Shown: positions 1-4,968 of the stretch, piece by piece
How positions within the stretch are numbered: position 1 is the stretch's first letter
Layout: each line of letters begins with the position of its first letter
From: Sporosarcina sp.
GTDB lineage: Bacteria > Bacillota > Bacilli > Bacillales_A > Planococcaceae
Assembly: GCA_029263945.1 (NCBI GenBank)
Contig: JARIDM010000146.1
Span: forward strand, 1 to 8,688
Direction of reading: 5' to 3'
Length of the DNA stretch: 8,688 nucleotides
The notes under the pieces: model-generated
Seen by the model: only the letters and a program-made list of their open reading frames with translations
Database searches by the model: none
Told to the model about the DNA's origin: nothing
Made by a program: the position numbers and the translations under genes

Positions 1-272
1 TCGCTGGAGCAGATGCATGTATGACTGCATTTAAGATTTTGTACGTTTCGACTGTATTTGTTGATGAAGATTATAGAAATAATAAAATTGGTACACTATT
101 AATTAAAGAGATTGAAGAGCGAGCGGAATTATTAGGCGCTAATATGATTAGATTAGATACATTTAATTGGCAAGGGCGAGATTTCTATCGCTCACTGGGA
201 TATGAGGAAGTTGGATTTTACGAGAATAAAGAGGATGGTTTTTCTGAACATTTCTTTTTAAAGAGGTTATGA
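1..272 (+). CDS. GNAT family N-acetyltransferase, 5' end cut by window edge
   Basis: This is the C-terminal part of a Gcn5-related acetyltransferase, which would transfer an acetyl group from acetyl-CoA to an amine; the substrate cannot be told. The reading frame is open to the left edge (first full codon at base 3), so the ATG at 21 is probably internal. No ribosome binding site precedes it. About 89 residues are visible. The VFVDEDYR strand with the following helix matches GNAT motif A, RLDTFNWQGRDFYRSLGY matches motif B with its typical [DE]F-Y-LGY signature, and the end HFFLKRL is the usual last strand. The pyrophosphate-binding loop, normally R/Q-x-x-G-x-G/A, reads RNNKIG here, so the first glycine is replaced by lysine. 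Family assignment is firm; function and activity are open. Confidence 0.85.
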   Translation, partial: AGADACMTAFKILYVSTVFVDEDYRNNKIGTLLIKEIEERAELLGANMIRLDTFNWQGRDFYRSLGYEEVGFYENKEDGFSEHFFLKRL

Positions 273-458
273 AATAAAGCACATGATCTTAGATTCATCC
301 GTAATCCGGCGCGTTTGTTTAGTACTACATTCTTAGTTTATTGGAATGGAAACCACTCACCTCGCGGACCAAGTCAGGAAGATTAGGCTTTATCTTTCCG
401 CACTTAGGCTTAGGTGCGTAAATTTTCACACCAGAAGCGTTATAAAGGGAGTAGAATA

Positions 459-980
459 ATGAATGACTTTAATACAGCCTTAAATTATGTAAATAAAATG
501 ATCTACGAACCATCTGGCTTAACAGTATCGTCGGTTCAAGAAGAAAAGCAAAATGCTAAGTATGGCTCGGGTATATTTCACTTATCCTCCAAGACAGTTC
601 GTTTCAGAGTTGCCAAAACAACCCCCACCAAAGTAGGTCAGTTTGTTGCTTTTTGGGAAAAAGACAGCAATCATAACAATCAGCCTTACGTATACGAGGA
701 AGCACCCGATTTATTAATCATCACAACCTTTAAAAGTGAACATGAATTTGGTCAATTTGTTTTTCCAAAAGACGTTCTTTTACACAAAGGTATTCTTGGG
801 TCTACTTCAACCACAGGGAAAATGGCGATGAGGGTCTATCCAATCTGGGATTTTCCGAATAGTAAACAAGCCGTAAAAACGCAAAAATGGCAGTTACCTT
901 ATTTTGTTGACCTGTCTCATCCAAATAAATTACTAGTAGAGAAGATAGTAGAACTATATTCTTTTCAACCAAATAGTTGA
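459..980 (+). CDS. MepB family protein
   Basis: A 173-residue soluble protein of the MepB family, named after the third gene of the staphylococcal mepRAB multidrug-efflux operon; its biochemical role is unknown. Conserved family blocks are visible in order: RFRVAKTTPTKVGQFVAFW (about 48-66), FGQFVFPKDVLLHKGI (97-112) and MRVYPIWDFPNSKQAVKTQ (124-142) followed by KWQLPYF. The full family length is present. I start it at 459 because AAAGGGA at 444-450 lies 8 bp upstream and the protein then begins MNDFNTALNYV; the upstream in-frame ATG at 414 would add 15 residues and has no ribosome binding site. No MepA efflux pump or MepR regulator lies nearby, so it stands alone. There is no signal peptide or membrane segment. 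No convincing promoter was found in 273-443. Confidence 0.88.
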   Translation: MNDFNTALNYVNKMIYEPSGLTVSSVQEEKQNAKYGSGIFHLSSKTVRFRVAKTTPTKVGQFVAFWEKDSNHNNQPYVYEEAPDLLIITTFKSEHEFGQFVFPKDVLLHKGILGSTSTTGKMAMRVYPIWDFPNSKQAVKTQKWQLPYFVDLSHPNKLLVEKIVELYSFQPNS

Positions 981-987
981 GACAAAG

Positions 988-1031
988 CCAAAAGCACCCC
1001 TCATTCATATACGAATGAGGGGTGCTTTTGG
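988..1031. terminator. Perfect 19-bp hairpin, bidirectional terminator
   Basis: Arms 988-1006 and 1013-1031 pair without mismatch around a 6-base loop. The stem begins eight bases after the MepB stop and lies 36 bp beyond the stop of the convergent minus-strand membrane protein gene. T-rich stretches partly inside the stem end follow on both strands (TTTTGGTTGTTT on plus, TTTTGGCTTTG on minus), so it probably terminates both units. Confidence 0.88.
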
Positions 1032-1067
1032 TTGTTTACCTACATTTTCACACCATGAACGAAGCGC

Positions 1068-1550
1068 TTACTTTAGTTTCATTTTTGGATAGACCAAGAT
1101 CATTCTCGTCAATGTGAACATAAAAAACACGAAAAGCAACGTATTGACTAACCCATTAATCATGCCAAAAGAATCAAGTACTGTATAAAGGATAATTGGT
1201 GTTGTTGTTGCAAACATCGCCATTTTCCACAGCAATTGATAGACTAATTTCCTTTGCAGCAATGTTGTTATAACTAAACCTAGCGCCGCAAGAATAGAAA
1301 TCCCTACAATGCCAAACGTGACAATTAAAAAAGGATAAAGCGTGATTGCCAATAGGAATGCAGCACTTAAATCACCCGTATTGACAAATTCAATCACCAT
1401 ATTAACCGCACCTGGCAGCCCTAGAAATATATGTAACAAGACAATATATCGAAAAAAATCTTTTGTTTTTACACGGTTTAACTGGAACACTGCTTTTTTA
1501 TTTGGCAGTGTTAAACTTAACTTTAGCGCATTTAAAACGCCCATCTTCAT
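1068..1550 (-). CDS. DUF1189-like integral membrane protein
   Basis: A 160-residue hydrophobic protein of unknown function. It starts with a short basic cytoplasmic stretch (LSLTLPNKKAVFQLNRVK) followed by about four to five membrane segments, roughly at residues 34-54, 62-98 (probably two passes), 107-125 and 132-153. The amphipathic start and the block RKLVYQLLWKMAMFATTTP resemble DUF1189 proteins of bacilli, but those are usually about 100 residues longer with an outside loop that is missing here. The assignment is therefore by resemblance. The gene begins 14 bp after the flavin reductase stop and is probably cotranscribed with it. The start is uncertain: ATG 1550 has only a weak GAGTGG upstream, while ATG 1544 (two codons later) sits 10 bp from an AGGA. 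Confidence 0.72.
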   Translation of the reverse strand: MKMGVLNALKLSLTLPNKKAVFQLNRVKTKDFFRYIVLLHIFLGLPGAVNMVIEFVNTGDLSAAFLLAITLYPFLIVTFGIVGISILAALGLVITTLLQRKLVYQLLWKMAMFATTTPIILYTVLDSFGMINGLVNTLLFVFFMFTLTRMILVYPKMKLK

Positions 1551-1564
1551 TCATTCCTATCCAC

Positions 1565-2068
1565 TCAATCTTGTGCATGGAATTCCTGTGGAAACGGTCC
1601 AATATTACGCGCATGGTATAATAATGGATCTTTATTTTCAACATGAATTTCCTTCACTTCTCCAATTATGATGGTATGATCACCCGCTTCAACAGTTTGA
1701 AAAGTTTCACATTGCAAACCAGCAAGCGAACCTTCCAAAATCGGCAAACCGAATTCTGATTTATGCCAGTTCGTATGCCCGAAGCGGTCAGCATCTTTTG
1801 TTGCAAATAACATCGCCATATCTTTTTGGTCACTTGCTAATATATTCACTGCGAATTTATTAATTTTTTTAAAGGTTTCGTACGTAAAAACTCTTTTATC
1901 AATAGACCATAAAATAAGCAATGGATCTAGTGAAACAGACGCAAATGAATTTACTGTTAAGCCGATTGGATTATCCTGTTCATCGTATGCCGTCACAACA
2001 GTTACACCTGTTGGATAATTCCCCATTGCTTCTTTAAATAATGAAATATTTGTTGATTGACTCGTCAT
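1565..2068 (-). CDS. Flavin reductase family protein (FMN-binding)
   Basis: A protein of 167 residues belonging to the flavin reductase-like split-barrel family, which includes the small NAD(P)H:flavin oxidoreductases (HpaC type) that hand reduced FMN or FAD to a partner monooxygenase. Family marks in order are YPTGVTVVTA near the N-terminus, the flavin-contact block GLTVNSFASVSLDPLL (about 36-51), NILASDQ, and the conserved GDHTIIIGEV near 130-139. The length is normal for the single-domain form. I chose the start at 2068 because GGGGGA at 2082-2077 then has an 8-bp spacing; the ATG at 2077 touches that site directly. No monooxygenase gene is in the window, so the electron acceptor is unknown. 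A sigma-A-like promoter lies at 2152-2180, and the DUF1189-like gene follows 14 bp downstream. Confidence 0.88.
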   Translation of the reverse strand: MTSQSTNISLFKEAMGNYPTGVTVVTAYDEQDNPIGLTVNSFASVSLDPLLILWSIDKRVFTYETFKKINKFAVNILASDQKDMAMLFATKDADRFGHTNWHKSEFGLPILEGSLAGLQCETFQTVEAGDHTIIIGEVKEIHVENKDPLLYHARNIGPFPQEFHAQD

Positions 2069-2107
2069 TTCTTTCATCCCCCAAAGATTTAATTATCACC
2101 ATCTATT

Positions 2108-2135
2108 CGTTGCACATCACCCTCATAATGCAACG
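2108..2135 (-). promoter_or_regulatory. Inverted repeat just downstream of the flavin reductase promoter
   Basis: CGTTGCA (2108-2114) and TGCAACG (2129-2135) form a perfect 7-bp inverted repeat with a 14-base spacer. It lies about 17 bp downstream of the predicted -10 box, inside the 5' leader. It could be an operator for a dimeric repressor or a leader hairpin. No T-run follows, so it does not look like a terminator. Confidence 0.4.
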
Positions 2136-2151
2136 CTACACTTCTCACTGT

Positions 2152-2180
2152 ATCATATCTATATCTGCGTTTACTTTCAA
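2152..2180 (-). promoter_or_regulatory. Sigma-A-type promoter of the flavin reductase operon
   Basis: Read on the minus strand, TTGAAA (2180-2175) and TATGAT (2157-2152) are separated by exactly 17 bases and match the -35 and -10 consensus at five of six positions each. Transcription would start near 2145, leaving a leader of about 75 bases before the start codon. Confidence 0.62.
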
Positions 2181-2268
2181 TTGGCTTGACACTTATAAAG
2201 TTTTCTCTTATTACATTGTACGCACAATTTGGGAATGCGTGCAAGGGTCGGTTGGTAATGTTGTAATC

Positions 2269-3174
2269 TTAGGATTGCTCTTCATACCAAGGATTCAAGT
2301 GAATCAGTACCTCATCCACATCCGTATGTGCCTCCATGATTGTATTTTTAATCTCTCTAATAATATCATGCCCTTCTTGCACAGTAAGTTCACCTTGCAC
2401 AGCAATTCGTAAATCGACCAAGATATAATGTCCATGCTCCCTGGCACGTAAACGATCAATCCGTTTCACTTCTGGGATTGTATGGATTAAGTCTGTAAAA
2501 CTTGCTAATCTCTCTAGACTGACACTTTTCTCCATCAACGTATCTAATGCCGTTTTCCCCATACCTAAGGCTAATCTTAACACGAGAATTGTTACGATTA
2601 CCCCAGCAATCGGATCACCATAAGCAAAAATCGGGATGTGATAAAAGTCACTTGCCAAGGCAAGACCGATACCCACAACCGCAGCCAATGATGCATATAC
2701 ATCTGCAAGATGATCATACGCTGTGGCGATTAACCCTTGACTGTTAACTTCTTTACCAATTCGTATCGTATACATATATAAGCCTTGCTTCCAAAGAAGT
2801 GAAATCACTGCTGTAAAAAAAGCAATCCAACTTGCTTTTTCAGGCGCGTGAAAGAAAGCAGAAATTGATTCGTATGCAATGTAAATGGCTGCAACAGTTA
2901 AAATGATGGCGACAATCGCTGAACTAATGACCTCGGCTTTACCGTGACCATAAGGATGATCTTCATCAGCAGGACGTTTTGAAATGCGCATTGAAGTTAA
3001 TGTCGCAGCACTTGCCGCCACGTCCCCCGCATTATGATAACCATCTGCAAGCAACACGGGACTATGGAAGATTGTGCCGACCACTATTTTTAAAGCTGTT
3101 AATATAATATTACTAATGAGGCTGATCCACCCTGCAATCATCGGCGCACTTGAATGAATTCTTTTCTCCATCAT
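2269..3174 (-). CDS. Cation diffusion facilitator family transporter (metal efflux)
   Basis: A 300/301-residue CDF-family exporter, expected to move a divalent metal ion (Mn, Zn, Fe, Co or similar) out of the cytoplasm in exchange for protons. Six membrane segments fit roughly residues 13-35, 37-62, 82-104, 116-137, 148-175 and 184-205, followed by the cytoplasmic metal-sensing domain to about 295. The intramembrane site residues are H47-x3-D51 in segment 2 and D154-x3-D158 in segment 5, and the family loop DEDHPYGHGKAE follows segment 2. The metal cannot be fixed from these residues. AGAGGGG at 3186-3180 lies 5 bp before the ATG at 3174 and 8 bp before the adjacent ATG at 3171, so the real start may be 3171. 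The gene has its own predicted promoter at 3321-3350 and a hairpin in its leader. No clear terminator follows its stop. Confidence 0.9.
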   Translation of the reverse strand: MMEKRIHSSAPMIAGWISLISNIILTALKIVVGTIFHSPVLLADGYHNAGDVAASAATLTSMRISKRPADEDHPYGHGKAEVISSAIVAIILTVAAIYIAYESISAFFHAPEKASWIAFFTAVISLLWKQGLYMYTIRIGKEVNSQGLIATAYDHLADVYASLAAVVGIGLALASDFYHIPIFAYGDPIAGVIVTILVLRLALGMGKTALDTLMEKSVSLERLASFTDLIHTIPEVKRIDRLRAREHGHYILVDLRIAVQGELTVQEGHDIIREIKNTIMEAHTDVDEVLIHLNPWYEEQS

Positions 3175-3210
3175 TTCATCCCCTCTATTAAATTCTTTCC
3201 CATGAGCAAC

Positions 3211-3244
3211 AAAAACCCTTGACTACTTCCAGTCAAGGGTTTTT
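3211..3244 (-). terminator. Terminator-like hairpin in the CDF gene leader (possible attenuator)
   Basis: Arms 3211-3224 and 3231-3244 form a perfect 14-bp stem around a 6-base loop, with a T5 run closing it on either strand. It lies 36 bp upstream of the CDF start and about 75 bp downstream of the predicted CDF promoter. No minus-strand gene ends upstream of it and the plus-strand SLAP gene starts beyond it. Its position therefore fits premature termination or attenuation of the CDF transcript rather than ordinary 3'-end formation. Confidence 0.65.
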
Positions 3245-3320
3245 GCGCTCTAAAATATATAGTTGTCTCATTTATAAAAAGATTCATCATCATCACTCAC
3301 TAAAGTTATGGCGTTCAACT

Positions 3321-3350
3321 AGTATATCACACTCTAGATTTCTGATACAA
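3321..3350 (-). promoter_or_regulatory. Predicted promoter of the CDF transporter gene
   Basis: On the minus strand, TTGTAT (3350-3345) and TATACT (3326-3321) are 18 bases apart. The predicted start near 3314 gives a leader of about 140 bases that contains the 3211-3244 hairpin. The -10 box is good and the -35 is moderate. Confidence 0.48.
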
Positions 3351-3401
3351 CTTTTTAAACGCAACCAGCCATTATTTATGTCATCTATTTGTGCGAACGT
3401 T

Positions 3402-3407
3402 TATAAT
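3402..3407 (+). promoter_or_regulatory. Possible -10 box of the SLAP-domain gene
   Basis: A perfect TATAAT precedes the SLAP gene, but no good -35 box lies 16-18 bases upstream. Transcription from it would begin around 3413, leaving only about 15 bases that just include the ribosome binding site. The call is weak for these two reasons. Confidence 0.3.
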
Positions 3408-3427
3408 GGAAAAAAGGAGGAATCGCT

Positions 3428-3796
3428 ATGCAAAAACTTTTTTGGGAATCTGCATGGGATAAAACCATCGCACCTGCAGATAGAGAAAAGATCACAACTC
3501 ACTTTCACAAGCATCTTCCTCATTTACTAGAGGAGGTTCATTTGTCCTTTTATAAGAAAGCCATCAATCATAAAAATGAATTACTCATCACTGTCCTTGT
3601 TCATAATCCTAGAGATGTTGTACTTCATCTACATGACGTAGGGATCACCTTTGAGGAAGAAGGTCAAAAAATTGCTTCAGGAATTTTTAACGTGCCAGTT
3701 GAAATCGACAAGCACACATCCATGCCATGGACTTTTATATTTTCTCCGTCAAATGAAACAAGCGCCCCCTCAGATTACACCATTGTAAAATTTTAA
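3428..3796 (+). CDS. SLAP domain-containing protein
   Basis: A 122-residue protein made of a single SLAP domain, a small module found in bacilli, including proteins linked to S-layer assembly; the function of the stand-alone form is not known. Typical marks are the N-terminal WESAWDKTIAPADRE with the conserved W-D pair (residues 10-11), INHKNELLITVLVHN (46-60), and the closing block FNVPVEI followed by TSMPWTFIF (98-105) with W101. There is no signal peptide, membrane segment or anchoring motif, so it appears cytoplasmic. The start is well supported: a full AAGGAGG at 3414-3420 lies 7 bp before the ATG. It is transcribed away from the CDF gene, is monocistronic, and is closed by the hairpin at 3831-3875. 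Confidence 0.82.
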   Translation: MQKLFWESAWDKTIAPADREKITTHFHKHLPHLLEEVHLSFYKKAINHKNELLITVLVHNPRDVVLHLHDVGITFEEEGQKIASGIFNVPVEIDKHTSMPWTFIFSPSNETSAPSDYTIVKF

Positions 3797-3830
3797 AGCC
3801 AAACTCAAATGAATACGGGTTTCCCAACAC

Positions 3831-3875
3831 AAAGCCCCTACTCTCTTGGATATATAACAAGTAGCGGGCTTTTTA
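3831..3875 (+). terminator. Terminator of the SLAP-domain gene
   Basis: AAAGCCC at 3831-3837 pairs with GGGCTTT, extended through TAC/GTA-type pairs with small bulges around a loop near 3849-3858. A T5 run (3870-3874) follows the GC-rich stem, 34 bp after the SLAP stop codon. Confidence 0.75.
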
Positions 3876-3883
3876 ATTTGTAA

Positions 3884-4207
3884 ATTTTAAGCGCATCGAC
3901 AAGTATCGTTCACTCGTTTATATCGGTACATGAGCGATGTATGGAAAGAGATTTTCGAAACCCTTTCCCTGGCTCTCAATCTCACAAATTATTTGCATTA
4001 GAGCGAAAAGGCCCCAGAAAAATGTCTGAGTTAGCAGAAGTCCTTCACCCAACTCCTGGCGCGGTAACCTCAGCGTCAGACAAATTGCTTAAGCATGAAT
4101 ATATCGCACAGATTCGAGATGACCAAGACCGACGCGTTGTCTTTATTGACATTACACATAAAGGGAAAGATGCCATGAAGAAAGATACTGATCAACAACT
4201 AGCGTAG
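3884..4207 (+). pseudogene. Decayed MarR-family transcriptional regulator
   Basis: The frame encodes most of a MarR-type winged helix-turn-helix: an N-terminal dimer helix remnant, RNPFPGSQSHKLFAL, MSELAEVLHPTPGAVTSASD (recognition helix region) and the wing RDDQDRRVVFIDITHKGK with the DxDRR signature. Intact relatives are about 140-150 residues long. Here the homologous-looking frame continues upstream of the first ATG (3941) to 3884 without any start codon, and no ribosome binding site precedes 3941. A TAG at 4205 removes the C-terminal dimerization helices. The helix before KGPRKMSELAE is also a few residues short. I read this as a pseudogene. The alternative is a short 88-residue product from 3941, which would lack the normal dimer interface. 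Its former target is unknown; the flanking SLAP and lipoprotein genes have their own signals. Confidence 0.65.
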
Positions 4208-4226
4208 CATGCACTACTCATGACTT

Positions 4227-4265
4227 ATACAATGTGGGCTTTCAAACCCACATTGTATATTTTTT
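4227..4265 (+). terminator. Terminator after the MarR remnant
   Basis: Arms 4227-4238 and 4247-4258 make a perfect 12-bp stem with an 8-base loop, followed on the plus strand by ATTTTTTATT. It starts 19 bp after the MarR remnant stop, which suggests the locus was once a normal transcription unit. Confidence 0.82.
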
Positions 4266-4313
4266 ATTGGAACTTCTTTTGTAACCTCTTCTACACTCAC
4301 ACGACTAATAAGG

Positions 4314-4319
4314 TATGAT
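4314..4319 (+). promoter_or_regulatory. Possible -10 box of the lipoprotein gene
   Basis: TATGAT lies 32 bp before the lipoprotein start codon, just downstream of a terminator, which is where a promoter is needed. The -35 region is poor (TTCTAC at 4289-4294 with a 19-base spacer), so this may need an activator or be wrong. Confidence 0.33.
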
Positions 4320-4351
4320 GGACGTGCTATTTATAAACGAGGAGGATTTAC

Positions 4352-4897
4352 ATGAAAAAATTCAAATTAATCACAACGGTTTTCATCGCTCTACTACTTA
4401 TTTCAGCGTGCGGCGCTAAAAATGGTCAAGACACCCAAGATGAGATTTCTTTTGACGAACTTTACACTTCAGTGGAAGATGCAATGGTCGATATTTTAAA
4501 AGATGAAAGTGATCTATCCAAAGAAGAATTGCTCGCAAACTATTTCATTGAAGACTTAGCAGCGAGCGAGGACAATCCTACAGTAGAAATATTATTAGAA
4601 CGCATGGAATTGGATGCAGGCGCCATGGCAAACGGTAAAGTTATTATGCCGATGATGAACGTCAATTCAGATGAACTCCTCTTACTAGAAGCCAAAACAA
4701 AAGAAGATGTTGAATCGTTGAAAACAAGCCTTGAGCTTGAATTAGCAGTACAAACTCAAGTATGGGAACAATATTTACCCGATCAATATGAAAAAGTGAA
4801 AAATAATGTCATCAAAACAAACGGGAATTTCCTGCTCTACGTAACTTCTTCAGAACAAGACCAGATCGTAGAAGCATTTGACAAGCAGTTCAAGTAA
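4352..4897 (+). CDS. DUF4358 domain-containing lipoprotein
   Basis: A 181-residue secreted lipoprotein. The N-terminus has a lysine-rich start, a hydrophobic core (residues 6-17) and the lipobox ISAC with the acceptor Cys20, so it should be lipidated and anchored on the outer face of the membrane. The rest, about 37-178, matches DUF4358: LLLLEAKTKEDVESLKTSLE, then a QVWEQYLPDQYEKVK block, then KTNGNFLLYVTSSEQDQIVEAFDKQF. The molecular role of DUF4358 is unknown. A strong GAGGAGG at 4340-4346 lies 5 bp before the ATG. It is the first gene of a run with the MBOAT and DHHW genes, an arrangement I recall from other Firmicutes. From this I infer an accessory role in envelope acylation. The hairpin at 4905-4936 separates it from the MBOAT gene. 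Confidence 0.85.
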   Translation: MKKFKLITTVFIALLLISACGAKNGQDTQDEISFDELYTSVEDAMVDILKDESDLSKEELLANYFIEDLAASEDNPTVEILLERMELDAGAMANGKVIMPMMNVNSDELLLLEAKTKEDVESLKTSLELELAVQTQVWEQYLPDQYEKVKNNVIKTNGNFLLYVTSSEQDQIVEAFDKQFK

Positions 4898-4904
4898 CAT
4901 AGAG

Positions 4905-4936
4905 AAAAACACGCCTCACAGTAGGCGTGTTTTTTT
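4905..4936 (+). terminator. Terminator between lipoprotein and MBOAT genes
   Basis: Arms 4905-4916 and 4923-4934 pair perfectly (12 bp, 6-base loop), and a run of seven T (4930-4936) follows the GC-rich ACACGCCT core. It lies 7 bp after the lipoprotein stop and 32 bp before the MBOAT start. No promoter is visible in between, so the downstream genes may depend on read-through. Confidence 0.88.
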
Positions 4937-4968
4937 AACCTAAACACTTGCCCATTGGATGTGATGAC

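Noticed and set aside
383..414. Short repeat TTAGGCTT (383-390 and 404-411) and a 5-bp CGCAC/GTGCG hairpin before mepB
   Set aside because: Too short and too weak to call an operator or terminator; no T-run and no symmetry relative to a promoter.
2222..2268. Possible terminator after the CDF gene (TTG-ACGCA pairing with TGCGT-CAA)
   Set aside because: The stem is short with a mismatch and is not followed by a T-run on the minus strand.
2041..2412. Plus-strand 123-codon open frame across the gap between the CDF and flavin reductase genes
   Set aside because: It overlaps both minus-strand genes, has no ribosome binding site and no recognisable protein features; the region is better explained by the minus-strand promoter.
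3175..3320. Known metal riboswitch (yybP-ykoY or NiCo) in the CDF leader
   Set aside because: I looked for the conserved purine-rich and loop motifs of both classes on the minus strand and did not find them; only the terminator-like stem is clear.
3219..3530. Plus-strand 103-codon open frame starting within the leader hairpin
   Set aside because: It overlaps the SLAP gene, which has a full AAGGAGG site and clear family motifs, in another frame.
3891..4001. Second-frame segment (LYRYMSDVWKEIFETL) overlapping the start of the MarR remnant, as if a frameshift
   Set aside because: It looks helix-like, but the other frame aligns better with MarR proteins through the whole overlap (ERDFRNPFPGSQSHKLFAL), so a frameshift is not needed.
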